Positions 19,732 to 29,000 of a stretch of DNA of 64,000 bases are shown here, in pieces. The stretch is taken from NCBI GenBank assembly GCA_000955795.1, contig JYOB01000010.1, forward strand, positions 257,637-321,636, given 5' to 3'. The DNA is from Burkholderiaceae bacterium 26 (lineage in GTDB: Bacteria > Pseudomonadota > Gammaproteobacteria > Burkholderiales > Burkholderiaceae). Both the position numbers and the translations under genes were made by a program. Each line of letters starts with the position of its first letter. Position 1 is the first letter of the stretch. The notes under the pieces were generated by a model. The model ran no database searches and was not told the origin of the DNA. It worked only from the letters and a program-made list of their open reading frames with translations.

Positions 19732-20646
19732 TCAGAGTGCAGCGGGGTTGCCAAGCAGATGCGTCATCAACAGGCGCGCGGAGCTGGTCAGCGCATCGGG
19801 ATCGCGCACGCCCACCAACAGGCGGCGATGCGCCCATTCGTCTTGCAGTGCCACGAGCGCCAGACCCGCACCCGGCAGGCTCGATACATGCCCTTGCGCC
19901 GCGATGCGCGGCAATATGCCCACGCCCAGGCCGGAGGCCACCATGCGGCAGACGGCTTCAAAGCTGCGCACCTGGATACGCAAACGCAGCGGCTTGCCCA
20001 GGCGGACACTCTCGTCGACCAGTTGCGCAGCCAGCGAGGTGCCCGGCGGCAGGCTGACGAAATCGAAATCCACAGCGTCGGCGAAGTGGACCTGCTTGCG
20101 CCCGGCCAATGGATGCCCGCGCGGCGTCACCAAGGCGAGATCATCCTCGCGGTAGTCGAACGATTGCAGCCCGTCGCACGGCGTACCGGCCGCGAAGATG
20201 CCAAGGTCTGCGCGGTTCTCGCGCAGCGCCGCAACAATATCGCCGCTGTCCTGCTCTTCCAGCGCAATGCGGATGGCCGGATTGGCCAACATGAACGCGG
20301 CCAGATCGTCGGCCAGGAATTGCGTAATCGATGAGGTGTTGGCCCACACGCGCACCAGCCCGCGCGTGCCTGCGGCAAAGTCAGACAGCGCACCGGCCAT
20401 GCGCTCGACGTCCTGCAGGATGCCCACAGCATGGCGGAAGCACGCCTGGCCGGCCTCGGTCAGTTCCACGCCGGCGGCATGCCGATAGAGCAACGGCGCG
20501 CCCACGGCCGCTTCCAAATCGGAAATCCGCTTGCTTGCCGCAGCCACAGCCAGGTGTGATTGGCGCGCTCCGGCCGAGATGCTGCCCAGCCGGGCCACCG
20601 CCACAAACAAGCCGAGGGTGACAAGATCGAAGCGGGCGAGATTCAT
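19732..20646 (-). CDS. LysR-family transcriptional regulator
   Basis: The 304-residue protein has the LysR winged helix-turn-helix (FDLVTLGLFVAVARLGSISA, RQSHLAVAAASKRISDLEAA, LYRHAAGVELTEAGQ) and a C-terminal effector domain (DIVAALRENRADLGIFA). It heads the CoA-transferase/ABC cluster and is divergent from the porin gene at 20811. It is the obvious candidate regulator of both units. The start MNLARFD is 29 bp from a striking repeat at 20676-20692. Its effector is probably the transported acid or its CoA ester, but nothing in the sequence fixes it. Confidence 0.93.
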   Translation of the reverse strand: MNLARFDLVTLGLFVAVARLGSISAGARQSHLAVAAASKRISDLEAAVGAPLLYRHAAGVELTEAGQACFRHAVGILQDVERMAGALSDFAAGTRGLVRVWANTSSITQFLADDLAAFMLANPAIRIALEEQDSGDIVAALRENRADLGIFAAGTPCDGLQSFDYREDDLALVTPRGHPLAGRKQVHFADAVDFDFVSLPPGTSLAAQLVDESVRLGKPLRLRIQVRSFEAVCRMVASGLGVGILPRIAAQGHVSSLPGAGLALVALQDEWAHRRLLVGVRDPDALTSSARLLMTHLLGNPAAL

Positions 20647-20675
20647 CGTGGAAAGCTGAAGGTGGGAAATACACA

Positions 20676-20692
20676 ACATCGGATGTGACATC
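20676..20692. promoter_or_regulatory. Candidate LysR operator with three alternating half-sites
   Basis: ACATCGGATGTGACATC reads as ACATC-G-GATGT-G-ACATC. Each neighbouring pair of 5-bp half-sites is a perfect inverted repeat. It lies in the 164-bp divergent region between the LysR gene and the porin gene, 29 bp upstream of the LysR start. No other palindrome of this quality was seen there. Confidence 0.5.
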
Positions 20693-20810
20693 GTGGCACG
20701 TTCCGTGCGTGTTTCATCCGGCCGTCACCCGCCCACGTTTAACATGGCGGACTTTTGCCGTTCCCGGATCCGAAAGAGGGATTCTAACGGCGTTCTCCCT
20801 GCTTGCTGCC

Positions 20811-22169
20811 ATGTTGCTTCCGTTCCGTCTTGCCCGCTTGACCGCCCTGTGCGCCCTCTCCTTGAGCGCCGGCCATGCCTTGGCAACCCAAAGCAGCACC
20901 GGCGACACCGCCAGTTGGGCGATCAACGATCCCGATCGCTTTGCCGTGCACGGTCAGGCCACTTACGTATGGCAGCACGACCTGTCGTTCCACTCGCCGT
21001 ACAGCGGGCCGAACAGCCTGTCAGGCAAATCGACCACAAGCTATTCGGTTACGACGACGCTCGATCTGGGTATGCGCCTGTGGCAAGGCGCCGAAGTGCA
21101 CTTCAATCCGGAAATGGCGTTCGGCCAGCCCTTCTCGGGTCTGCACGGCCTGGCCGGATTTACCAATGGCGAGCTTGCCAAGACCGCCGGCCCAAACCCA
21201 ACGCTCTACCGCGCACGCGCCTTCTTCCGCCAGACGGTCGGCCTGGGTGGCGGCACTGAGGATCGGGAAGCCGAGATGAACCAGTTTGCCGGCCAGGTCG
21301 ACAAGCGTCGCCTGGTTTTCACGGCAGGCAACTTCTCGGTGCTGGACGTATTCGACGGCGTGACCTATGCGCATGACCCGCGCACCCAGTTCCTGAACTG
21401 GTCGTTCCTCACGCACGGCGCATTCGACTACGCTGCCGATGCGCGCGGCTACACCTGGGGCGCTGCGCTGGAGTACTACGACGGCGACTGGGCCTACCGC
21501 ATTGGCCGCTTCATCCAGCCGGAAGAGTCCAACGGCCTGCCGCTGGACACGCGTATCGGCCGCTACTATGGCGACGTGTTTGAAGTGGAACGCAGTCATA
21601 CGCTTGCCGGGCAGCCGGGCAAGCTGCGCGTGATGCTCTTCCGTAACAGGACCGACATGGCCCGCTACGACGATGCCCTCGCCCTCGGACAGTCGACGGG
21701 CAGCGCGCCGGACATCAGCCTCGCGCGACGCGATAACACCAAGGTGGGGATCGGCCTTGGCGGCGAACAGCAGATCAACGATGACATTGGCGTCTTCGCA
21801 CGCGCGTCGTGGGCGGACGGCAAGACGGAAACCTACGCTTTTACGGAAATCGATCGCTCCGTGTCGTTCGGCACGCTGGTCAAGGGCAGCAAGTGGGACC
21901 GCTCGGACGACACGGTCGGGCTCGCGGCCGCCATCAACATGCTGTCGCCGGATCACCGCCGCTACCTGCAGCAAGGCGGCCTGGGCGTATTCCTGGGAGA
22001 CGGCAAGCTGAACTATGCGCCCGAGCAGATCGTCGAGGCGTTCTATAGCTTCCAGGCGACCAAGCACCTGTGGATCAGCGCCGACGCGCAATGGATCCGC
22101 AACCCCGGCTACAACGCGGATCGCGGCCCTGCGGTGTTCTTCGGTACGCGACTGCATACCGAATTCTGA
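20811..22169 (+). CDS. OprB-like carbohydrate/organic-acid-selective porin
   Basis: The 452-residue protein has a signal peptide (start MLLPFRLARLTALCALSLSA, cleaved after HALA). It then has alternating beta-strand sequence ending LHTEF with a C-terminal aromatic, as expected of an outer-membrane barrel. Segments such as FAVHGQATYVWQHDLSFHSP, TLDLGMRLWQGAEVHFNPEM and NPGYNADRGPAVFFGTRLHT resemble the OprB family. No clear ribosome binding site is seen, so the start is uncertain. It is divergent from the LysR gene and may be the outer-membrane entry for the same substrate. Family assignment is from memory. Confidence 0.75.
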   Translation: MLLPFRLARLTALCALSLSAGHALATQSSTGDTASWAINDPDRFAVHGQATYVWQHDLSFHSPYSGPNSLSGKSTTSYSVTTTLDLGMRLWQGAEVHFNPEMAFGQPFSGLHGLAGFTNGELAKTAGPNPTLYRARAFFRQTVGLGGGTEDREAEMNQFAGQVDKRRLVFTAGNFSVLDVFDGVTYAHDPRTQFLNWSFLTHGAFDYAADARGYTWGAALEYYDGDWAYRIGRFIQPEESNGLPLDTRIGRYYGDVFEVERSHTLAGQPGKLRVMLFRNRTDMARYDDALALGQSTGSAPDISLARRDNTKVGIGLGGEQQINDDIGVFARASWADGKTETYAFTEIDRSVSFGTLVKGSKWDRSDDTVGLAAAINMLSPDHRRYLQQGGLGVFLGDGKLNYAPEQIVEAFYSFQATKHLWISADAQWIRNPGYNADRGPAVFFGTRLHTEF

Positions 22170-22186
22170 GGTTCAGGCGCGCCCGC

Positions 22187-22807
22187 TCAGAGCTGGCGCC
22201 GATCCAGGACCGCGCGGGCAATGGTGCCCGCGTCCACGTATTCCAGTTCACCGCCCACCGGCACACCACGCGCCAGACGTGTCGCCTTGATACCGCGCGC
22301 CTTCAACATCTCGCCGATGTAGTGGGCGGTCGCCTCGCCTTCACTGGTGAAATTGGTGGCAAGGATGACTTCGGCGCACGGCCCACCCAGCGCAGGGTCG
22401 GTCGCGCGAGCAAGCAAGCGTTCGAGGTGGATCTCTTTCGGGCCGATGTTGTCCAGCGGCGAGAGCCGCCCCATCAGCACAAAATATTGGCCGCGATAGG
22501 TGAGCGTCTGCTCGATCATCATCTGGTCGGCCGGCGTTTCCACCACACACAGCACCGACGCATCGCGACGCGTATCCAGGCAGGTTTCGCAGATTTCCTG
22601 CTCAGTGAAGGTATTGCAACGGCTGCAATGCTGGATCGATTCCGTCGCCTCGGACAGCGCCTGCGCCAGTTGTGCAGCGCCTTCGCGATCATGCTGCATC
22701 AGGTGATACGCCATCCGTTGGGCAGACTTGGGACCCACGCCCGGCAGTACGCGCAAGGCTTCAACCAGCATCTGCAGCGCCGACGGCGTGCCTGGAGCGT
22801 TACGCAT
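22187..22807 (-). CDS. recR: Recombination mediator protein RecR
   Basis: RecR works with RecF and RecO to load RecA on gapped DNA. The 206-residue protein has the helix-hairpin-helix ([19 protein letters not shown]). The C4 zinc finger is [17 protein letters not shown] Toprim domain follows ([37 protein letters not shown]), with the C-terminal [19 protein letters not shown]. It overlaps the end of the upstream monooxygenase-fold gene by three bases and belongs to the dnaX-ybaB-recR group. Confidence 0.97.
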   Translation of the reverse strand: MRNAPGTPSALQMLVEALRVLPGVGPKSAQRMAYHLMQHDREGAAQLAQALSEATESIQHCSRCNTFTEQEICETCLDTRRDASVLCVVETPADQMMIEQTLTYRGQYFVLMGRLSPLDNIGPKEIHLERLLARATDPALGGPCAEVILATNFTSEGEATAHYIGEMLKARGIKATRLARGVPVGGELEYVDAGTIARAVLDRRQL

Positions 22808-23106
22808 CACGCATGCTCCAGAACCGTCGTGTGGTGCAGCACTTCCGGCATCGGATCATAGAAATGATGCAGCAGCGCGCGCCAGCGCTGGTACTCGGGC
22901 GACTGCCGAAAGCCGATGGTGTGGTCTTCCAGCGTCTGCCACTGCACCAGCAGCAGATAATCGCTCGCCTTCTCCATGCAGCGCGACAGCGACAGCGAAA
23001 CAAAGCCCCGCATCGCACCGATGATGTGGCGAGCCTCGCCGAAGGCCGCTTCGAAGGCAGCTTCCTGGCCGGGCCTGACGTGCAGCAGCGCAGATTCCAG
23101 CACCAT
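22807..23106 (-). CDS. Antibiotic biosynthesis monooxygenase (ABM)-fold protein
   Basis: The 99-residue protein shows the dimeric alpha/beta ABM pattern: [20 protein letters not shown], then [20 protein letters not shown], then [20 protein letters not shown], and terminal [20 protein letters not shown]. Members include quinol monooxygenases and heme-degrading enzymes, but many have no known activity. It lies between ybaB and recR, with its TGA overlapping the recR ATG. The conserved dnaX-ybaB-recR order makes this insertion a local feature. Function unknown. Confidence 0.82.
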   Translation of the reverse strand: MVLESALLHVRPGQEAAFEAAFGEARHIIGAMRGFVSLSLSRCMEKASDYLLLVQWQTLEDHTIGFRQSPEYQRWRALLHHFYDPMPEVLHHTTVLEHA

Positions 23107-23129
23107 GGCGCGATCCTGACGAGCGTCGT

Positions 23130-23477
23130 TTAGAACGGCAGCTTGAAGCCGGGCGGCAGCATGCTCGCCATGCCACCCAGGCCGGAGGTGAGCGAGCCCA
23201 TCTTCTCTTGCGCGGTAGCCTCGGCCTTGCGCACGGCGTCATTGAACGCAGCAGCGATGAGGTCTTCCAGCAGATCCTTGTCTTCGCCTTCGGCCAGCAG
23301 GCTGGGGTCGATCGACACACGCTTCACGTCGTTCTTGCAGGTCATCACCACCTTCACGAGGCCCGCGCCAGACACGCCTTCCACCTCGATCAGGGCAAGT
23401 TGCTCCTGCGCTTTCTTCATGTTTTCCTGCATCTGCTGGGCCTGCTTCATCAGCCCGGCGATCTGGCCTTTCATCAT
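23130..23477 (-). CDS. ybaB: YbaB/EbfC-family nucleoid-associated protein
   Basis: The 115-residue protein matches YbaB/Ebf[61 protein letters not shown] and a C-terminal PPGFKLPF. These small dimers bind DNA and are nearly always encoded between dnaX and recR. The start has AAGGAG eight bases upstream. A second ATG follows directly. Confidence 0.96.
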   Translation of the reverse strand: MMKGQIAGLMKQAQQMQENMKKAQEQLALIEVEGVSGAGLVKVVMTCKNDVKRVSIDPSLLAEGEDKDLLEDLIAAAFNDAVRKAEATAQEKMGSLTSGLGGMASMLPPGFKLPF

Positions 23478-23562
23478 GGTCGTTGCTCCTTGAAATGGGT
23501 CATGCAAGACGCGCCGCTCAACGGTGCGCGCCGGTGTTCAATGTTCAGTCTTGGAATGCGAT

Positions 23563-25755
23563 TCAGTGCGTGTGCGGTTGGATCGAACCAGGGACGACCT
23601 GCGCGGCAAAGTCCCGGACCAGCGCCTGCACAAACGGGTTGGCAGCAATGGCATCTTCGGCACTGCGCTGACGCTCGGCGCGCTGCTCGGCATCCAGAGC
23701 CGCAGCGGTGGCGCGTGCAGGGCCGATGTCGCACGCCACGCGAACGGGCGTGCCGAAGTGTTCCGTCAACGCCGCTTCCAGACGCTCGACGACGTTGGCG
23801 TCAGTCAGCGGAGGCAAAGGTACGCGCAGGCGCATCGTGACGCCTTCGACGGCCGCCAACTCGCTCTGGTAAGCCAGCTGTTGGGCCAGACCGCGGATCG
23901 GCAGGCACGCTGCCAGCGCCGGCCAATTGCCGTCGAACGTGGTGAGGCCGCTGGCACTCAGGTCAGGCGGCGTGGCAGCGGCCACCGGCTCCGGTGCGAC
24001 CGTCTTCGCCAGCACGGGTGCAGTTGCGGGCGCCTCGATCTTTGCTGGACGTGTTGCCGGTTCAGCCGCGCCGGGGCGCACGCTCGAAGCGGAATCCCAA
24101 CCGGCAAAGGCCACGTCCATCTCTTCAAGCGAAGGCGAAGCAAGTTCGCCGGGCATTTCATCCCAGGGCGGCGGACCGTCATCGGCGGGAGCGGCAACTG
24201 CTAACGGCTGTTCGCGACGCTGCGGCGGGGAGACCTGCGCAGCAGCCGGATTCGGGCGTGGGCCCGCAACGGGAGCAGCAGGACGAGCCACAGGCGCAGG
24301 CGCGGCCACCGGTGTAGCGGCAGGCGCGGAAGCACCACCACGGCCACGGCTTGACGCCTGACGCGCAGCGGCCAACGCTTCCATTGCCGGCGAGCGACGC
24401 GCTGGGGCCGCAGCCGGCGTCTGCACAGCCTCTTCAACGGGCGCTGGCGCCGGCGGAGTCGCCTGATAAGTCGCACGCGGCGCCTCGACCACCGGCTCCG
24501 GACGCACCGCCACTGGCGCGACCTGGGCAACCGGCGTCGCCACCGGCGCAGTCGCCGTAACGGCCGGACGCGTCGATGCGGCCGGCGTTGCAGCCAGCGG
24601 CATCGCCCGTTTCCCGCCACCACCGCCCGAAGGCGGCGGCGCTTCTCCACCCGACTGTCCGGGCTGGAACGCAAGCATGCGCAGCAGCGTCATCGTGAAG
24701 CCGGCGTATTCATCCGGCGCGAGCGCCAATTCGTTCCGGCCCAGGTTGGCAAACTGGTAGAACAGTTGCACCGACTGCGCGTCGAACCGCTCGGCAAGGC
24801 GGCGCACATCGTCGGCCTCGGGCCAGTCGTCCTGCACAGCGGCGGGAACGACCTGCGCCAGCGCAATCTTCTGCAGCAAGGATGCAAGATCCTGCAGCGC
24901 GCCCGAGAAGCTCAGACTGCGCCCGGCCATCTCATCGGCGATCTCGACAAGCGCCGCGCCGTTCTCGTCGGCAAGCGCATCGAGCAACCGCACAAGGTAG
25001 CTTTGATCAATCGCGCCGAGCATGCCCCGTACGGCAGCCTCGCTCACCTCGCCAGCGCTGTACGCGATGGCCTGGTCGGTGAGCGAAAGCGCATCGCGCA
25101 TCGAACCCTGAGCAGCGGCCGCCAGCAGACGCAGCGCATTCGGCTCGTGGGCGATGCCCTCTTCGCCAAGAATGCGGTCCAGGTGAGACACGATGTGCCC
25201 CGGCGGCATCTGCTTGAGGTTGAACTGCAGGCAACGCGACAGCACCGTCACCGGAATCTTCTGCGGGTCGGTGGTCGCAAGAATGAACTTGACGTGCTCG
25301 GGCGGTTCTTCCAGCGTCTTCAGCATCGCGTTGAAGGCGTGGTTGGTCAGCATGTGCACTTCGTCGATCATGTAGACCTTGAAGCGACCGCTGGTTGGTG
25401 CATAGACCGCGCGATCCAGCAACTGGGCCATCTCGTCGACGCCGCGGTTGGAGGCGGCATCCATCTCGATGTAATCGACAAAGCGCCCGGCATCGATCTC
25501 GGTACAGGCGCGGCACACGCCGCACGGCTGCGCGGTGATGCCGCCCTGCCCGTCCGCGCCGATGCAATTGAGCGATTTGGCAAGGATGCGCGACAGCGTC
25601 GTCTTGCCGACACCGCGCGTGCCCGTAAACAGGTATGCGTGGTGCAGGCGCCGCTGTTCGAGCGCATGCGTGAGCGCTTTCACCACGTGTTCCTGACCGA
25701 CCAGCGTGGTGAAATCGCGAGGGCGCCACTTGCGGGCGAGCACTTGATAACTCAT
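23563..25755 (-). CDS. dnaX: DNA polymerase III subunit gamma/tau
   Basis: DnaX is the clamp-loader ATPase and holoenzyme organiser. The 730-residue protein has Walker A GTRGVGKTTLSR (Lys51), a zinc site (PCGVCRACTEI), Walker B/DEAD-like YMIDEVHMLT and sensor 1 ILATTDPQKIPVTVLSRC. A long Ala/Pro-rich linker (about residues 370-590) follows, then a tau C-terminal domain. I see no in-frame slippery site that would make a separate gamma (see rejected list). It is the first gene of dnaX-ybaB-ABM-recR. The SRP RNA lies upstream in the opposite direction. Confidence 0.96.
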   Translation of the reverse strand: MSYQVLARKWRPRDFTTLVGQEHVVKALTHALEQRRLHHAYLFTGTRGVGKTTLSRILAKSLNCIGADGQGGITAQPCGVCRACTEIDAGRFVDYIEMDAASNRGVDEMAQLLDRAVYAPTSGRFKVYMIDEVHMLTNHAFNAMLKTLEEPPEHVKFILATTDPQKIPVTVLSRCLQFNLKQMPPGHIVSHLDRILGEEGIAHEPNALRLLAAAAQGSMRDALSLTDQAIAYSAGEVSEAAVRGMLGAIDQSYLVRLLDALADENGAALVEIADEMAGRSLSFSGALQDLASLLQKIALAQVVPAAVQDDWPEADDVRRLAERFDAQSVQLFYQFANLGRNELALAPDEYAGFTMTLLRMLAFQPGQSGGEAPPPSGGGGGKRAMPLAATPAASTRPAVTATAPVATPVAQVAPVAVRPEPVVEAPRATYQATPPAPAPVEEAVQTPAAAPARRSPAMEALAAARQASSRGRGGASAPAATPVAAPAPVARPAAPVAGPRPNPAAAQVSPPQRREQPLAVAAPADDGPPPWDEMPGELASPSLEEMDVAFAGWDSASSVRPGAAEPATRPAKIEAPATAPVLAKTVAPEPVAAATPPDLSASGLTTFDGNWPALAACLPIRGLAQQLAYQSELAAVEGVTMRLRVPLPPLTDANVVERLEAALTEHFGTPVRVACDIGPARATAAALDAEQRAERQRSAEDAIAANPFVQALVRDFAAQVVPGSIQPHTH

Positions 25756-25867
25756 GCGGCGGATTGTAGCAAAGCGAGGTGGATTTCCGACGCGGTTTCG
25801 GAGGGGTCAACCGCCATGCGCGCCGAGCGAATTGCAAGGATATTCAGGTGGGGACGTGGGAGTCGGT

Positions 25868-25873
25868 TACAAT
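25868..25873 (+). promoter_or_regulatory. -10 element of the SRP RNA promoter
   Basis: TACAAT ends seven bases before the predicted RNA 5' end at 25881, as expected for a sigma-70 -10 box. No good -35 hexamer was found at 16-18 bp; TTCAGG at 25843-25848 is 19 bp away. Confidence 0.55.
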
Positions 25874-25880
25874 GGCGGTC

Positions 25881-25979
25881 GGACGGGCCTCCTCGCATGG
25901 TGGCGCGGTCAACCTGGTCAGGTCGGGAACGAAGCAGCCACAGCCGTTTTCCGCCAGTGCCGAGGGTCAGGCTCGTCCC
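25881..25979 (+). ncRNA. ffs: 4.5S signal recognition particle RNA (small bacterial SRP RNA)
   Basis: This RNA binds Ffh and targets ribosomes making membrane proteins to the inner membrane. The apical domain has the conserved GTCAGGTCGGGAACGAAGC loop (25917-25935). The ends GGACGGGCCT (25881-25890) and AGGCTCGTCC (25969-25978) pair over ten bases with one G-U, giving a ~99-nt hairpin of the E. coli 4.5S type. It is divergent from dnaX, an association seen in many bacteria. Confidence 0.97.
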
Positions 25980-26033
25980 CTTCTCTTTTCCCCTTCCGCA
26001 TCACCCCTCCCCTTTTTGTTTGTGCCGCCCGCA

Positions 26034-29000
26034 TCAGAACAGCGCGCCTTGGCTGTCGTCGTGTGATGCCTGGACGGGCTTCGGCAACGATTCCAGATCG
26101 ATCCATTCTTCCTGTGCGGTAGCCACGCCTGCGCGCACGGTGCGCCCTGGATACATCGGCGTGACGGCAGCCACATAGCCGCGCAGCTGATCGGCATAGG
26201 CGGCACGCTCGACAGGCAGCAAGCGCAGCTTGTAGTCGACCACGAGGACGTCGTTGCCGCGTTCGATCAGGCGATCGATGCGCAACAGCGCACCGTCTGG
26301 GCCGAAAAGTTCGATCTCGTTATGCGCGACGTCGAAGCGCGCGGGGTCGAAGACATGCGCCAGCGTCTCCGCTGAAAGCATCCGACGCACGGCATCGGCG
26401 GTGCGTGTGGCGTCGGCTTGCGTGACGCCGGTGGCGCTGAACCAGCGCGCGATCGTCTCGGCGTCAGGTGCCTGTTCGGGCAAGCCCCGGCGAGTCAGGC
26501 GCTCCAGCACCGCGTGCAGCAGTTCGCCCTGCGCGACAGCGCCTTGGTCAAAAACGATATCGGCAGCCCCCTCGGCGACAGCGCCGGCAGCGCCAACACG
26601 CACCGTCACAGTCAGCGGCGCGCGGAAATCGTGATACGAGACCGCCTCCTGCCCTGCTGCACCGACAGCCGAATCGGCTACGCCATCAAGCACCGGAGCG
26701 GGTGACGCTACGCCTGCCGCGGCGAGCAGCGTGTACCAGCTCGCCGTGCCGTCCACTTCAGGCGCATCACCTTCATCGACAGATTGGGCCGCCGTGGCAT
26801 CGCGCTTGTTCGCCACGCCGGAAACGATCAGCGCTTGCCGTGCACGCGTCATCGCCACGTAGAGCAAGTTCCAGTTCTCGCGCTCGGCAAGCTCGTTTTC
26901 TTGCTTGAAGAGAGGCTCGCGCGCGAGGCCTCGCTCGGACGTTTTGCCGAAGGCGGAAAAATGCGCAGGCGCCTGCGCGCCGGGCGGCCAGTCGATCAGG
27001 ATGCCGGCCGTATCGACACGCGCGTCGCTGTGGTGGCTGTCGAGCAGCGCAACGAACGGCGCCTCAAGCCCCTTCGACGCATGCACGGTCAGTATCTGTA
27101 CGGCGTCGAGACCTTCGCTGGCGACTTCGGCGTCGATTGCATCCGGCGCCTCGGTGTCGCCCTGCGTGCCTTCGTCAGGGCTTTCATCCTCATCGCCCTG
27201 GCGGATGGCGCGCAGCTCGGCCATGAACTTAGGCAGGCTCGGGTAGCGGCCACCGTCCAGATCGAGCGCGAGCTTCAAAAACGCATCCAGGTTGGCGAGC
27301 ACTTGGTCGCGGTTTGCGGCCGGTGCGCGCTCGGCATAGCGGCGCTTGAGTTCGCCGGTGTAGACGATGTGATCGAGCAGGTCGTGCACCGGCAGCGTGG
27401 GCGCCACCGCCAGCCAGCGCGAGAGCATGCGATGCGCGTGGCGCAAGGTGTCCGCCGCATCGGCCTGGCCGGCCAGCGCGGTGAGGCGCTCCCACCATGT
27501 CAATGCGACCGCGCCTTCGCCAAACTGCGCCAGTGCGATGAGGTGGTCGTCCGTGGCGGCGAAGATGGGGCTGCGTAGCACATGCGCGAGCGACAAGTCG
27601 GCCTGCGGCGTCATCAGAAAATCAAGCAGCGCGCACAGATCAAGCGCTTCGAGCGTAGCCAGCAGACCGCCACGACGCGGGCTCAGATACGGCACGCCGG
27701 CGTCGCGCAGCGCACGTTCGTAATCGGCGAGATAGCGTTTGCGGCGGACGAGCAGCTGGAAATCGCTCCACCGCACGGGGCGCTCGACGCCGCCTTCGCG
27801 AATGCGCTCATTGGCGTGTAACGCGCGCAGGCAAGCGGCCACCTGGCGGCCCTCTTCATATCGCTGCGAATCGCCGGTTTCTTCGCGCGGTTCGGTGAGC
27901 GTATCCCGGGGTGCGGCTTCGTCGGCCTGCTCGGCCTCGGACACCGGCACCAGCGGCAACAACAACGCCTGCCCGATGGGTGCATCCACGGCGGTGCTTT
28001 GCTCGGCGTAGATGGGATAGTCGCCGCGCGCCCGCGCTTGCAGGAACACGGCGTTGACCCACTCCAGCACGGCCGGCGCGTTGCGACGCGTGCGGTTCGT
28101 ACGCAGCACGGTCGCGTTGAATTCCGCAACGAGCATTTCACGCGCAGCGTCGAACAACCGTGCATCGGCGCGGCGGAAACGGTAGATCGACTGCTTCGGA
28201 TCGCCCACCAGAAACACGCTCGGCTGCGTGCCGGTGCCGGCATAGCCGGCCAGCCAGCCTTGCAGGATGCGCCACTGCATCGGGTTTGTATCTTGAAACT
28301 CGTCGAGCAGCAGATGCTTGTAGCGCGCGTCGAGCCGCACCTGAAGGTAAGCGGCAGTGTCGTCTTGCTGCATCAGGCGCGCAGCTTCCCATTCGAGATC
28401 GGTGAAATCCATCGCGCGCGCCTGGCGCTTGTACGCCTGATAGCGATCGATCAATGCATCGCCCAGAGCGAACAATGCAGCGTTGACGGCGCGCACGTGG
28501 GCTTCCTGGCGGCGGGCTTGAATCGTCGTCAGCGTTTCGCAGAGCGTGGTGTGCAAGGTCACCAGCGTTTGCGCGTGCTCGTCGCCAACGGCCTTGATGA
28601 GCGCCTTGGTCGGTTTGCAGGCGCGTGCCTTGCCGGCCTGCGTATGGAAGACCGAGAAGAGCGCATCAAATGCTTGCGCGCGAGCGGCCTCGTCCGACAC
28701 ATTTATTCCGCGCGCAGCAGTCACCGCCGATTCGATGGCCACGGCGCGCTTGCCCTCGGCCGCACCGCCCTGCCCAAGCCAGCCGGACACGCGCAGCATG
28801 TTGGCCAACAACGCCGCATCCTGCAACGCTTCAATCAACGGATCGACCGTCGCATCGTCGCCAAGCAGTTCGTCCAACGCATCGAGCGGACGCCCGCGCG
28901 CCTGCGACTTGTACGCCCACCAGTCGCTGCGCTGGTGGAACATTGCATCGAGCAGGCGACCGGCCTGGAAATCGCCGACCAGATCGGCAAGCGTTTCATA

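Noticed and set aside
21021-22157. 378-residue minus-strand ORF opposite the porin
   Set aside because: The plus frame has a signal peptide and beta-barrel pattern; the minus frame has neither.
24609-24615. GGGAAAC heptamer in dnaX as a possible frameshift site for making gamma
   Set aside because: In the dnaX frame the codons are GGG AAA C, not G GGA AAC, so the heptamer is out of phase. No A-AAA-AAG site was seen.
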